Part shown: in pieces, positions 18,036 through 26,514 of the stretch | How positions within the stretch are numbered: position 1 is the first letter of the stretch | Layout of the letters: each line of letters opens with the position of its first letter | Source: Aliihoeflea sp023389195 | Lineage (GTDB): Bacteria > Pseudomonadota > Alphaproteobacteria > Rhizobiales > Rhizobiaceae | Length of the DNA: 64,000 nt | NCBI GenBank assembly: GCA_023389195.1 | Contig: JAEWET010000050.1 | Span: 134,691-198,690 of the forward strand | Reading direction: 5' to 3' | Program-made: the position numbers and the translations under genes | The notes under the pieces: model-generated | Told to the model about the DNA's origin: nothing | The model's input: only the letters and a program-made list of their open reading frames with translations | Databases searched by the model: none

Positions 18036-19054
18036 GAGGCCTTGCGGGCCGGCAGCAGGAAACGGGGTTGCTCGACCTGCGCCGACGCCCGCATCGCTCC
18101 GCCGCTCCGCGCGGCCTGCCATTTGTCGGATGCGATGCCGCCGACGACCGCCGGGATGGCCGATGGTCGGGCGAGCAGTTCGAGCCCGGCACGCAAGGGA
18201 CCGGCCTGACCCTTCCGATCCAGGAAATTGCGCAATTCATAGCGGCCGCGGATATGGCGCTCATGATGGCGCAACGCCTGCTCGTCGGCCGCGCCGAGGC
18301 GGATCGAGGCCAAGATGCCGCGATCGGCCTCATAGAGATGCTTCAGTTCCAGTGTGCGGTGCCGTCCGCTGAGCGAACCGGCGCGCACGACGGCGCCGTA
18401 CCCGCAATGGCGCACCACCTTATAACGCGCGCCGAGCGACAATGCGCGCGCATAAAGGTCGAAATCCTCGCCCAGCCGCAGGGTTTCGTCGTAGCGCAGG
18501 CCATGCCGGTCGAGAAAGGACCGCCGCATGACCGGTTTCAAGAACCCGATCTCGCCCCGCTCGGCACCCTTGCGGGAGATGTTTCCGTCGACGAACGCCT
18601 TGAACCCGATGAAGCTCGGCTCGGCGTGGAAGGCTGGGATTTCGGGCAGGCTTCCCGCCTGACCCTCATCGACGAAAACGATGTTGTCTGCGACGAAATC
18701 CCAATCCTCTCCGTCGAGCATTTCGTCGAAGCGGCCGGCGATGAAAAAATCGTCGGCATCGAGGATCGCAAGGAAAGGCGCCTTCGAACGGGCGATCGCG
18801 ACGTTGCGCGCGTGAGCGGGCCCCCGATTTTCGTCCAGCCGAATGACACTGATCCGACCGGTGCCGTCGTCGGTCGCCTGCGCCGCCCGAATTGTCGCAT
18901 CATCACGCGATCCGTCATCGACGATCACGATCTCCTTCACCCGCGGTTCGTTCAGTGCGGAAGAAACCGCGCGGCCGATCGTGGCCGCCGCATTCATGGC
19001 AGCGATGACGACGCAGACATCGGCAGCGATCGGCTCGTTGGGGCGCGACGGCAT
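18026..19054 (-). CDS. exoU: GT2 glycosyltransferase ExoU
   Basis: Family 2 glycosyltransferase, about 342 aa; S. meliloti ExoU adds the sixth sugar, a beta-1,6-glucose. Motifs: VCVVIAAMNAAATIGRAV, IVDDGSRDD, GPAHARN, LAILDADDFF and GEDFDLYARAL. It is closely similar in layout to exoO in this window, in line with both making beta-1,6 links. Start ATG at 19054; a TTG directly before it has slightly better spacing from GAGAGG and could be used instead. It is convergent with exoV and is followed upstream by exoX on the same strand. Confidence 0.88.
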   Translation of the reverse strand: MPSRPNEPIAADVCVVIAAMNAAATIGRAVSSALNEPRVKEIVIVDDGSRDDATIRAAQATDDGTGRISVIRLDENRGPAHARNVAIARSKAPFLAILDADDFFIAGRFDEMLDGEDWDFVADNIVFVDEGQAGSLPEIPAFHAEPSFIGFKAFVDGNISRKGAERGEIGFLKPVMRRSFLDRHGLRYDETLRLGEDFDLYARALSLGARYKVVRHCGYGAVVRAGSLSGRHRTLELKHLYEADRGILASIRLGAADEQALRHHERHIRGRYELRNFLDRKGQAGPLRAGLELLARPSAIPAVVGGIASDKWQAARSGGAMRASAQVEQPRFLLPARKASQK

Positions 19055-19143
19055 CAAATGCTCACCTCTCGTTTCATTCGAGGGCGAGACATCGGTCAGA
19101 ACTGTGGCGAGACGGTGCTGCCAGCGGGCGTCTAGGACGAACG

Positions 19144-19431
19144 TTAAGGGTGTCGCGAGCCCGGGACACTGCCGATGCGCCCCGGCTTCTTGGAGGATGC
19201 GGGATCGAGGCCGGGCGAATCGGCCCGCTCATCCTGGGCGTCATTGGCCAGTCCGGCTTTCGTGCGCCCAACCATCCAAAGGACGCCGATCACATAGCCG
19301 ATCTGGATCAAGGCCGCGCAGATGATCGTGTTGATGACCGTCGTCCAGACGGACTGCGTCAGGAAATACGTAACGACCGCAAAAATTGCGATCGCTACCA
19401 AGAATCCACGCAGGAACAACGAGAACGACAT
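19144..19431 (-). CDS. exoX: ExoX-like exopolysaccharide production repressor
   Basis: Small inner-membrane protein, about 95 aa, with two hydrophobic helices (about residues 4-26 and 32-52) and a charged C-terminal tail. Size, topology and the FAVVTYFLTQSVWTTVINT...IQIGYVIGVLWM pattern match ExoX/SyrA-type repressors. In S. meliloti ExoX lowers succinoglycan output post-translationally, probably by acting on ExoY. Its place between exoU and exoY is the S. meliloti one. I chose the ATG at 19431; a TTG four codons upstream is possible. The tail is weakly conserved in the family, so the call rests on the membrane part and position. Confidence 0.78.
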   Translation of the reverse strand: MSFSLFLRGFLVAIAIFAVVTYFLTQSVWTTVINTIICAALIQIGYVIGVLWMVGRTKAGLANDAQDERADSPGLDPASSKKPGRIGSVPGSRHP

Positions 19432-19913
19432 CGACGACCCCAAGAAGCCAAGCCGACATGCAACGCGGCGCAGGGCCCCTAGCCTGATTTGGCACCAAGC
19501 CTCTTGCGCGCCCCCGCATGCCTTGATCGTCTATAGTCACTTCGTCGAGGCCATGCAATGAAAAGCGCCGGATGCGCCCGAACTATGCTGCATTGCGATA
19601 GATATTTCCACGCTGGCATCGAACACAATATCGGTATTGATTTACGGTTTTCGCCGGGTGACCGCAAAACCGGAAGTACAAGTCGATATATAGATTATGA
19701 TGTAAGGCGCCTGATTTATATCAGTTGGATGGTTTCAATTTTCGGTTGCGACTTTCTATTTCCGGAATGCCTTACAATATCCTCACGTCACAAATTATGA
19801 TTCAATATTTGCCTGCCGTCCGATTGTGGGCACACAACGCGCTTATCTCCACTCCCATGTTTATGGTGCAATGCGAAACAGGCTTTCGCATGTTCGTGCA
19901 TTTGGAGATCCGT
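19432..19913. promoter_or_regulatory. Long AT-rich exoX-exoY divergent regulatory region
   Basis: A 482-nt stretch between the divergent starts of exoX and exoY. From about 19600 to 19830 it is much richer in A and T than the rest of the window. I see no credible gene. It contains an imperfect hairpin at 19645-19672 (CGGTTTT...AAAACCG with an inner CGG/CCG pair). The exoYFQ and exoX promoters must lie here, but I cannot pick a clean -35/-10 pair. Confidence 0.55.
19645..19672. other. Imperfect inverted repeat in the exoX-exoY region
   Basis: Arms CGGTTTT (19645-19651) and AAAACCG (19666-19672) flank an inner CGG-GTGA-CCG. It can fold as RNA on either strand or bind a dimer as DNA. No T-run follows, so it does not look like a simple terminator. 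Confidence 0.35.
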
Positions 19914-20594
19914 ATGAAACTCGCTTCATCCACGGCCAACAGGGAAGAAAAGCGGCGGCTTGGCAGCGACGAGCCGCCTGCCATCGGCGGCGCGTGGAAG
20001 CGGGTCTTCGACGTCTTCGGCGCGCTCGCCGCGCTTGTCGTGTTCAGTCCGCTCTTCCTCATGCTCGGCATGCTGGTCAAACTGTCGGATGGCGGCAGCG
20101 TGTTCTACCGCCATGGGCGAATCGGCCGAAACGGGCGGGTCTTCGACTGCCTGAAATTTCGCACGATGGTGCCCAATGGCAAGGAGGTCCTCGCAGCGCA
20201 TTTCGCCCGCTGTCCCGAGGCGCGGGACGAATGGTTGGCAACCCGCAAGCTGAAGGACGACCCGCGTGTCACGCGCGTCGGAATCGTCCTGCGAAAGCTC
20301 AGCCTCGACGAGCTGCCACAAATCTACAACATCCTCATCGGCGACATGAGCATCGTCGGCCCGCGCCCCGTCGTGAAGAAAGAGCTTGAGCTCTACGGCA
20401 AGGCGGCGAGCTACTATCTCAAGTCGCGTCCCGGTCTCACCGGCCTGTGGCAGATCAGCGGCCGCAACGACGTCACCTACGCCCAACGCGTTGCCTACGA
20501 CATGCACTATGTCGAAAACTGGTCGATCGTCTTCGACATGAAGATCATCCTCAGGACCGTGCCCGTCGTGGTGGCGGCGCGCGGAAGCTATTGA
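19914..20594 (+). CDS. exoY: ExoY, undecaprenyl-phosphate galactose phosphotransferase
   Basis: Priming enzyme that transfers galactose-1-phosphate from UDP-galactose to undecaprenyl phosphate, the first step of succinoglycan synthesis. 226 aa, the same length as S. meliloti ExoY. One membrane helix at about residues 28-53 is followed by the bacterial sugar transferase domain: CLKFRTMV, RKLSLDELPQ, DMSIVGPRPVV, RPGLTGLWQISGRND and a final RGSY. The start ATG at 19914 has GGAGATCC upstream. The frame runs open to 19725, but that part is AT-rich non-coding sequence. First gene of exoYFQ. ExoX is the likely post-translational inhibitor. Confidence 0.95.
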   Translation: MKLASSTANREEKRRLGSDEPPAIGGAWKRVFDVFGALAALVVFSPLFLMLGMLVKLSDGGSVFYRHGRIGRNGRVFDCLKFRTMVPNGKEVLAAHFARCPEARDEWLATRKLKDDPRVTRVGIVLRKLSLDELPQIYNILIGDMSIVGPRPVVKKELELYGKAASYYLKSRPGLTGLWQISGRNDVTYAQRVAYDMHYVENWSIVFDMKIILRTVPVVVAARGSY

Positions 20595-20596
20595 TC

Positions 20597-21853
20597 ATGA
20601 TGCGCCTCTCGATATTCCGCGGCCTTGCCGGCGCGCTTTGCGTCCTTTCCGGTTCGGTCACTTTCGCGACCGCCGAAGGCTACACGCTCGGCACGATGGA
20701 CAAGCTCAATATCCGCATCGTCGAATGGCAAACGGCCGAAGGCGCCGTTCGCGACTGGTCGTCGATCAGCGGCGAATATGTCGTCGGCCCCGCCGGTGTC
20801 ATCTCCGTGCCCATCGTCGGTGAAGTCGAGGCCAATGGGCGCACCACCGCGGACGTCGCGACGGAGATCGGCGACGCGTTGCAGCAGAAGCTCGGCCTCA
20901 TGGATCGCCCGGAAGCCTCCGTCGAGCTTGCCGAGTACCGGCCGTTCTTCCTGGCGGGAGACGTGGCGACGCCGGGTCGCTATCCGTTCGATCCCAACCT
21001 CACCGTGCTGAAAGCCGTCAGCATCGCGGGCGGCATGCGACGTTCGGCCGAGACGGGGCAGCGGATCGAGCGCGACTTCATCAATGCCAGCGGCGACGTC
21101 GACGTGCTCAGCGCCGACCGGATGCGGCTGATTGCGCGAAAGGCGCGGCTCGAAGCCGAGACTACGGGAGGCGCCGAGATTCAATTCCCGGAGGAACTGA
21201 GCGGCACCGAGCAGGGCCAGAAGCTGATCGGGGACGAAACCGCCTTCCGCGATGCCCGCGCCGAACGGCTCGAGCGCCAGCTCGCCGCGATCGACGACCT
21301 CAAGGAACTGCTCGAAAACGAGATCGTAGCACTCGAACGGAAGATCACCAGCCAGAACGAGCAGATCGAGCTGTCGCGCGAGCAGCTTGCCGGCATCGGT
21401 GACCTGGCCGATCGCGGTCTCGTCGTCAACGAGCGCGTGCTCTCCATCGGCCGTTCGGTCGCCGATCTGGAGGGCCGGGTGCTCGACATGGAAACCGCCG
21501 CCTTGCGCGCCAAGCAGGACATCGCGCAGGCGACGCAGGACGCCAACGCGCTGCGCAACGACCGCGACGCGGAAGTCGCGCAGGAACTCCAGCAGGCCGA
21601 AGCCAATCTGGAGGCGGCCAATCTGAAAATCCTGACCAGCAACAGCCTGATGCAGGAAGCCCTGTCGATCGCGCCCGAGGCCGCCGGTGCGGTCGGCGCC
21701 GCCGAGCCCGACATCAGCTACGTCATCGTACGCGAGATCGATGGCGAGCCGCAGGAAATGCCCGCGCAGGAGCACACGCCGGTCCTGCCGGGCGACGTGG
21801 TCAAGGTGAAGATCGAGCCGGTCGCGGCTGCCGCAGTCGAGCAGCCAAGCTAG
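20597..21853 (+). CDS. exoF: ExoF, polysaccharide export protein
   Basis: Periplasmic/outer-membrane export protein of the Wza-type family with a long coiled coil, about 418 aa. A signal peptide ends near residue 27 (ATA-EG). A polysaccharide export domain follows (YTLGTMDKLNIRIVEW to the VPIVGEV repeat), then an SLBB-like segment PFFLAGDVATPGRYPF. Residues about 215-330 form a coiled coil, and a short C-terminal strand ends in PGDVVKVKIEP. S. meliloti ExoF is needed together with ExoY for the first sugar step and for export. The gene starts 2 nt after exoY; an adjacent ATG is one codon further on. Confidence 0.9.
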   Translation: MMRLSIFRGLAGALCVLSGSVTFATAEGYTLGTMDKLNIRIVEWQTAEGAVRDWSSISGEYVVGPAGVISVPIVGEVEANGRTTADVATEIGDALQQKLGLMDRPEASVELAEYRPFFLAGDVATPGRYPFDPNLTVLKAVSIAGGMRRSAETGQRIERDFINASGDVDVLSADRMRLIARKARLEAETTGGAEIQFPEELSGTEQGQKLIGDETAFRDARAERLERQLAAIDDLKELLENEIVALERKITSQNEQIELSREQLAGIGDLADRGLVVNERVLSIGRSVADLEGRVLDMETAALRAKQDIAQATQDANALRNDRDAEVAQELQQAEANLEAANLKILTSNSLMQEALSIAPEAAGAVGAAEPDISYVIVREIDGEPQEMPAQEHTPVLPGDVVKVKIEPVAAAAVEQPS

Positions 21854-21858
21854 GGCAA

Positions 21859-23115
21859 ATGCGGGTCGCCAAGGCATCCTTCGTCTCGCCGGAGCGCAAT
21901 TTCGCCTATGGCGCCGTGGCAGTTTCGCTGTCGGTGTTCGTCTTCGCCTACTCGACTCGCTTCGGCCCGGCTGCCGTCCTCGCCTATTACGCATTGTGGC
22001 TGCCGCTCGTCCTCATCGACTATCGCCGGGTGCTCGGCAACTACGCGCGCTATCACTGGATACTGGCGTTCGGCGTGCTCGCCTGCCTGTCCACCTTCTG
22101 GTCGCTGGCACCCGGGACGAGCGCGCGGGCGAGCGTGCAATATGCCACGCACATCGTCTGCGCGCTGATCGCGGCGCGTGTCATCGGGCCGCGGACGCTG
22201 AGCTTCGGCGTCCTTGCCGGTGCGGCGCTGGTGCTTGCCTATTCCTTTGTCTTCGGCGGCTATCATTTCGATCCGCTCGACGGCACCTACAGTTTCGTCG
22301 GAGCCTTCTCTTCGAAAAACCAGCTCGGTTTCTACGCATCGCTCGGCGTCTATTTCGCCTTCGTGGCGGTGTTCCTGCTCGACGCGGCCGTCGTCACCCG
22401 GCTCGTCGCGACGGCGATTGGCGGCGTCTCGGCCTATGCGCTCGTCGCCTCGCAATCGGCGACGTCGCTCATCGGCATCGTGTTGACGCTCACCGCAATG
22501 CTCGGCATGCGCGCGGTGCTCCTGTTCTCGCCTGCCGCACGCAAGGTGCTCTTCATCGCCCTTGCGATTGTCGCCACCGGGGGTATCGTCGTCGCCCTCA
22601 ATGCCGGCGCGCTCGATGCGGTGCTGGCAATCTTCGGCAAGGATGCGACGCTGACGGGGCGGACCTATCTGTGGTCGGAAGGGCTCGCCTCGATCGCACA
22701 GGCGCCGGTCTTGGGCGTCGGCTATCAGGGCTATTGGGTGCAGGGTTTCGGCGAGGCCGAGCGGCTTTGGGCCGAATTCTACATCGCAACGCGGACCGGC
22801 TTCCACTTCCACAACACCTATATCGAGGCGCTTGTGGAACTCGGCGCGGTCGGATTCGCGCTGATCTGCGTCCTTGTCGGCGGCGTGCTATTCGCCCATC
22901 TGGGCCGCCTTCTGTCACGCGCCAGCGATCAGGCGGCCTACATCCTCTTCGGGCTGGCGGTCCTGCTTCTCATTCGCTCCTTCGTGGAGGTCGACATCCT
23001 CTATCCCTATACGATCGGCTCGTTCCTGATCTACCACGCGGCAGGCCAACTGACCGTCCGCCATGCGAACGTGCATGGCAGGACGGATACGGAATTTCTC
23101 GTGGCGGCCCGTTAA
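21859..23115 (+). CDS. exoQ: ExoQ, succinoglycan polymerase
   Basis: Polytopic inner-membrane protein of the Wzy/O-antigen ligase family, 418 aa with about 10-11 hydrophobic helices. It polymerises the octasaccharide unit on the periplasmic side; in S. meliloti it is needed for high-mass succinoglycan. Family features are the long periplasmic loop with GRTYLWSEGLASI and the THNTYIE-like FHFHNTYIEALVELG. It starts 5 nt after exoF. Its stop overlaps that of the following convergent gene by 4 nt (23112-23115). Confidence 0.9.
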   Translation: MRVAKASFVSPERNFAYGAVAVSLSVFVFAYSTRFGPAAVLAYYALWLPLVLIDYRRVLGNYARYHWILAFGVLACLSTFWSLAPGTSARASVQYATHIVCALIAARVIGPRTLSFGVLAGAALVLAYSFVFGGYHFDPLDGTYSFVGAFSSKNQLGFYASLGVYFAFVAVFLLDAAVVTRLVATAIGGVSAYALVASQSATSLIGIVLTLTAMLGMRAVLLFSPAARKVLFIALAIVATGGIVVALNAGALDAVLAIFGKDATLTGRTYLWSEGLASIAQAPVLGVGYQGYWVQGFGEAERLWAEFYIATRTGFHFHNTYIEALVELGAVGFALICVLVGGVLFAHLGRLLSRASDQAAYILFGLAVLLLIRSFVEVDILYPYTIGSFLIYHAAGQLTVRHANVHGRTDTEFLVAAR

Positions 23116-23753
23116 ACGCGCAGCGCCTTCTGGCTCGTCATCACGAGATAGGCTGTCAGAAACATGATGCCGAGAAGCTTGAAGCTTTCCTCGATGAAGA
23201 CCTGTCCGCCGAAATCGACCGGGTAGACGTCGACCGCCATCGAAAGACCGAAGGCGCAGACGCAGGCTGCGAGCAGCAGCCAGGGCGTTGCCGATCGGAG
23301 CGGCCAGGCCTGATGGCACAGCATCGCCAGCAGCAGGGCGTGCGGCACGAGGACGACGATTTCGGGGATGCCGAACGTCGCGATCGATTCGTGCAGCATG
23401 AAAAGATCGTCGAGCCCCATCACGACGGAGAAGGCGCCCCCGAAGAGCAGGAGGCTGCCGAAATTGCGGCCGGGTCGACCCTTCAACGCCGCGTGTGCCT
23501 GCAACGCGCCGACAGCGCCGACCATCCACAGGACGATGCCGAGATTTGAGACGAGGCCGAAATAGTTGGGGTTGTTGGCGATGGCATTGGGGTCGCGGAC
23601 AAGATCGTAATGGTCGATCCCCCACCACTGGTCTGCGGCCAGCACCGCAAGACTTGCCATCGCTCCCACCGCCAGGATGATCGCTGCGACCTTCAACTCG
23701 CGGGTCGGCAATAGCAGGCGCGCGGACGCGCCGGAGGATGTGGAAATCGTCAT
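23112..23753 (-). CDS. Polytopic membrane protein of unknown function
   Basis: An inner-membrane protein of 213 aa with about six hydrophobic helices that I cannot place in a known family. Polar residues recur inside or near helices: GLDDLFMLHE (D115, D116, H121, E122), D175 and IEESFKLLG (E188, E189, K192), plus H138 and H147. This spacing of acids and histidines recalls metal-dependent membrane hydrolases, and the EExxK resembles PrsW-type proteases, but the likeness is weak. It is convergent with exoQ and overlaps it by 4 nt. It has its own upstream space. Function and link to exopolysaccharide are open. Confidence 0.7.
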   Translation of the reverse strand: MTISTSSGASARLLLPTRELKVAAIILAVGAMASLAVLAADQWWGIDHYDLVRDPNAIANNPNYFGLVSNLGIVLWMVGAVGALQAHAALKGRPGRNFGSLLLFGGAFSVVMGLDDLFMLHESIATFGIPEIVVLVPHALLLAMLCHQAWPLRSATPWLLLAACVCAFGLSMAVDVYPVDFGGQVFIEESFKLLGIMFLTAYLVMTSQKALRV

Positions 23754-23851
23754 AGGCCGCGATCTTCTCTTAAATTCGACGCGCCCCAGCGATCGTGATC
23801 TTGCCGGGTTTTATGACACTTCTATGACGACGCAGCGTTGCGGGCCTGGGG

Positions 23852-24595
23852 TCAGTAGACGGCCCGTCCGCCCGAGATATCGAATACCGCACCGGTCGTG
23901 AACGAGCAGTCCTCCGAGGCGAGCCAGGCGATCATCGCCGCCACCTCGGCAGGCTCGACGAAACGGTTGAGCGGAATCTTGGCGAGCATGTAGTCGATGT
24001 GTTCCTGCGTCATCTGGTCGAAGATGGCTGTGCGGGCGGCGGCAGGCGTCACGCAGTTCACCAATATGCCCGATCCCGCCAGTTCCTTGCCGAGCGACTT
24101 GGTCAAGGCGATGAGGCCCGCCTTCGAGGCCGAATAATGCGACGCATTGGGATTGCCTTCCTTGCCGGCGATCGATGCGACGTTGATGATCCGGCCATAG
24201 CCCGAGCCCATCATGAGCGGCACGAGCGCATGGCAGGTCAGATAGGGAGCGACAAGATTGACCTCGACCGTCCGCCGCCAGACATCCGGCGCAAGGTCCC
24301 AGGTCTTCGCATTGCCGCCGGTGATGCCCGCATTGTTGACCAGAATATCGACGGGCCTCGCCTCGAAGCTCCTGCGCGCGGCGGCGGCGACTGCGCTCTC
24401 ATCGGTCAGTTCGACCACCGCGCCACTGGCCTGTCCGCCAAGCGAACGGGTGGCCTCGTCTATGGCTGCCGCATCGATGTCCCACAATTCGACGGCCGCC
24501 CCGCTGGCGATCATCCGCTCGGCAGTGGCAAAGCCTATACCGCGCGCTCCGCCCGTGACGATGGCCTTGCGTCCCTCAAGATCGATGCGGTTCAT
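23852..24595 (-). CDS. Short-chain dehydrogenase/reductase (SDR)
   Basis: Classical NAD(P)-dependent SDR, about 247 aa. Cofactor motif TGGARGIG, NNAG, and the catalytic Ser-Tyr-Lys in NVASIAGK and YSASK. The acid after the second strand (WDID) favours NAD. It ends in ISGGRAVY, as in many FabG-like sugar and sugar-acid dehydrogenases. The start ATG at 24595 overlaps the stop of the preceding dehydrogenase gene by 4 nt. It is the last gene of a four-gene run (dehydratase, DenD-like, HIBADH-like, SDR) downstream of a LacI-type operator. Substrate probably a hydroxy acid of the same pathway. Confidence 0.85.
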   Translation of the reverse strand: MNRIDLEGRKAIVTGGARGIGFATAERMIASGAAVELWDIDAAAIDEATRSLGGQASGAVVELTDESAVAAAARRSFEARPVDILVNNAGITGGNAKTWDLAPDVWRRTVEVNLVAPYLTCHALVPLMMGSGYGRIINVASIAGKEGNPNASHYSASKAGLIALTKSLGKELAGSGILVNCVTPAAARTAIFDQMTQEHIDYMLAKIPLNRFVEPAEVAAMIAWLASEDCSFTTGAVFDISGGRAVY

Positions 24596-25503
24596 GCGCG
24601 GTCGCTTCCTTCCTTGGGAGTGATGCCGTTCAATTCGGCGACGATGTCGGCAAGCATCGGCACGTAGTCGTCGCCCCGTCCGATCCCTTCGGCGGTGGCA
24701 AAGCTGTTCTTGACGCTGGACGCCATATGCGAGGCAATGCCGCTTTCGCTGGCAAGGCCGGTCAGATAGCGCATGTCCTTGTGCGCGTTGCGCAAGGTGA
24801 ATTTGTGCGCGTCGCGGTTTCGGTCGACCGCGTACTGCATGAAGGTCTGGAAGAAGCCGCAATCCATGCGGCCGCCATCGATGATGCCGCGGAAGGTCGC
24901 GGCCTCGACGCCGTTCCTGGCCCCGATCGCCAGCACTTCCGCGTAGAGCGCAGCGTAGCCGAGCGCAACGAAATTGTTGAGCAGCTTGACCGTGTGGCCG
25001 GCCCCCACATCTCCGACGCGCATGATGCGCCCCGCCCAGCATTTCAGGATCGGTTCGACGCGGGCGAAGTCTGCCTCGCCTGCCCCCACCATCGTGTCGA
25101 GCTGGCCTTCCCATGCCTCCTTGGGCGTGCGCGCCAGCGGCGCATCGACGAAGGCGATGCCGACGTCATTGCAGGCCTTGGCAAGGCTGCGCGTCGATAC
25201 GGGGTCGCAGGTCGAGCAGTCGACGATCGTGTGAACGGCGCCCTTGTCTTTCAATATCTGCGTGACGACGGCCTCGACCTGCGGGCTGCCCGGAAGACAC
25301 AGGAAGACGATGTCGCTGACGGCCGCCAGTTGGGTGACCGTGTCCGCCTCGCCTGCTCCGCGCTGGCGCATATCCTCGATCGGGGCGCGGTTGCGATGCC
25401 CCATGACGGTCATCGGATAGCCGGCCTCGATGATGTTCTTGGCGATGCCGTGCCCCATCAGTCCGACGCCGACGATGCCGATCCGTTCACGTGTGCTGGT
25501 CAT
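24592..25503 (-). CDS. NAD(P)-dependent beta-hydroxyacid dehydrogenase (HIBADH/LtnD/GarR type)
   Basis: Oxidoreductase of the 3-hydroxyisobutyrate dehydrogenase family, about 303 aa. The dinucleotide motif is GIVGVGLMGHGIAKNI at the N-terminus. The substrate loop region is DAPLARTPKEAWEGQL, and the catalytic lysine sits in GAGHTVKLLNN. The family includes tartronate semialdehyde reductase and L-threonate dehydrogenase (LtnD). The latter fits the DenD-like neighbour, since both work on four-carbon sugar acids. It overlaps the DenD-like gene and the SDR by 4 nt each (ATGA), so translation is coupled. Exact substrate unknown. Confidence 0.85.
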   Translation of the reverse strand: MTSTRERIGIVGVGLMGHGIAKNIIEAGYPMTVMGHRNRAPIEDMRQRGAGEADTVTQLAAVSDIVFLCLPGSPQVEAVVTQILKDKGAVHTIVDCSTCDPVSTRSLAKACNDVGIAFVDAPLARTPKEAWEGQLDTMVGAGEADFARVEPILKCWAGRIMRVGDVGAGHTVKLLNNFVALGYAALYAEVLAIGARNGVEAATFRGIIDGGRMDCGFFQTFMQYAVDRNRDAHKFTLRNAHKDMRYLTGLASESGIASHMASSVKNSFATAEGIGRGDDYVPMLADIVAELNGITPKEGSDRA

Positions 25504-26489
25504 GCAGCATCTCCTTCGGTCGCCTGTTTTCGGGCGTGTTCGTCGGCGATGTGCGCCTTCACGATCGCAGCGAAATCGGTATCGGCCACGAAGCCCACTG
25601 ATGTCGCCCGTTCGGCCGAAAAGTCGCGCGGCCAGCCGGCGACGATCTTGACGATCGCCGCGTCCGGCCTGCGCTTGATCAGCGCCGCGGTGTCCGCGCC
25701 GGCGATCTCGCGCAGCGTCTCGACCATCTCGCCCACCGTGATCGACAGGCCCGGCATGGTTAGCGAGCGTCGGTCGCCCAGAATTGCGGTATCGAGCGTC
25801 GCGGCATGCAGCAGGAACCCGACCGCCGCGGCCGGGCTTGCCACCCAATGCCGGACGTCGTCGCCGACCGGAAGCACCGCCTCGATGCCGGCGAGCGGCT
25901 CGCGGATGATGCCGGAGAAGAAGCCCGACGCCGCCTTGTTGGGTTTGCCGGGACGAACGACGATGGTGGGCAGGCGGATGCCCACGCCATCGACGAAGCC
26001 CTTCCGGCTGTAATCCGACAGGAGGAGTTCGCAGATCGCCTTTTGCGTTCCGTAGCTCGTCAGCGGTGCATGAAGAAACGTGTCGCGGATCGGCTCTTCG
26101 AACGGCGCGCCGAAGACGGCGATCGACGAAGTGAAGACGAGGCGCGGCCGATAGTCGTCACCTGCATGGCGGATCGCCTCGAGCACATTCTGCATGCCGA
26201 CCAGATTGATCCGGTAACCTTTCTCGAACTCGACCTCCGCCTCGCCGGAGACGATCGACGCCAGATGGAAGATGACGTCAGGCCGGGCCGCGACGAGGCT
26301 CGAGATCGTCGCGGGATCGGCGATGTCGCCGGCACTGGTCGAGACCAGCGGTGACGGCGCCCCTGCATCGACGACGTCGAAGGAATGGATCGCCTCGATC
26401 CGGCGTCCGCCGAGTTCGCCGCCCGCCACGAGCGATTCGACCAGCCGCCGCCCGATCATGCCCGCGCCGCCAAGAACCAGTATGCGCAT
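25500..26489 (-). CDS. denD: D-erythronate dehydrogenase-like NAD-dependent epimerase/dehydratase family protein
   Basis: Extended-SDR enzyme, about 329 aa. It resembles D-erythronate dehydrogenase (DenD), which oxidises the C2 hydroxyl of D-erythronate with NAD. Motifs: LVLGGAGMIGRRLVE, FHLASIVSGEAE, SSIAVFG, and the catalytic YGTQK. Start ATG at 26489 with GAAGGAGA upstream. It follows the sugar-acid dehydratase by 25 nt. The usual partners of DenD, the DUF1537 kinase OtnK and aldolase OtnC, are not nearby, so it may act on another aldonate in this pathway. Confidence 0.75.
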   Translation of the reverse strand: MRILVLGGAGMIGRRLVESLVAGGELGGRRIEAIHSFDVVDAGAPSPLVSTSAGDIADPATISSLVAARPDVIFHLASIVSGEAEVEFEKGYRINLVGMQNVLEAIRHAGDDYRPRLVFTSSIAVFGAPFEEPIRDTFLHAPLTSYGTQKAICELLLSDYSRKGFVDGVGIRLPTIVVRPGKPNKAASGFFSGIIREPLAGIEAVLPVGDDVRHWVASPAAAVGFLLHAATLDTAILGDRRSLTMPGLSITVGEMVETLREIAGADTAALIKRRPDAAIVKIVAGWPRDFSAERATSVGFVADTDFAAIVKAHIADEHARKQATEGDAA

Positions 26490-26514
26490 CGGCGCTCTCC
26501 TTCGTTTCGACCGA

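Noticed and set aside
19558..19800. An 80-codon ORF in the exoX-exoY region.
   Set aside because: No ribosome site and biased to AT-rich codons unlike its neighbours; more likely regulatory DNA.
23112..23753. Calling the membrane protein a PrsW or CPBP protease.
   Set aside because: Only a short EExxK pattern agrees; the rest of the expected motifs cannot be placed, so it is left as unknown.
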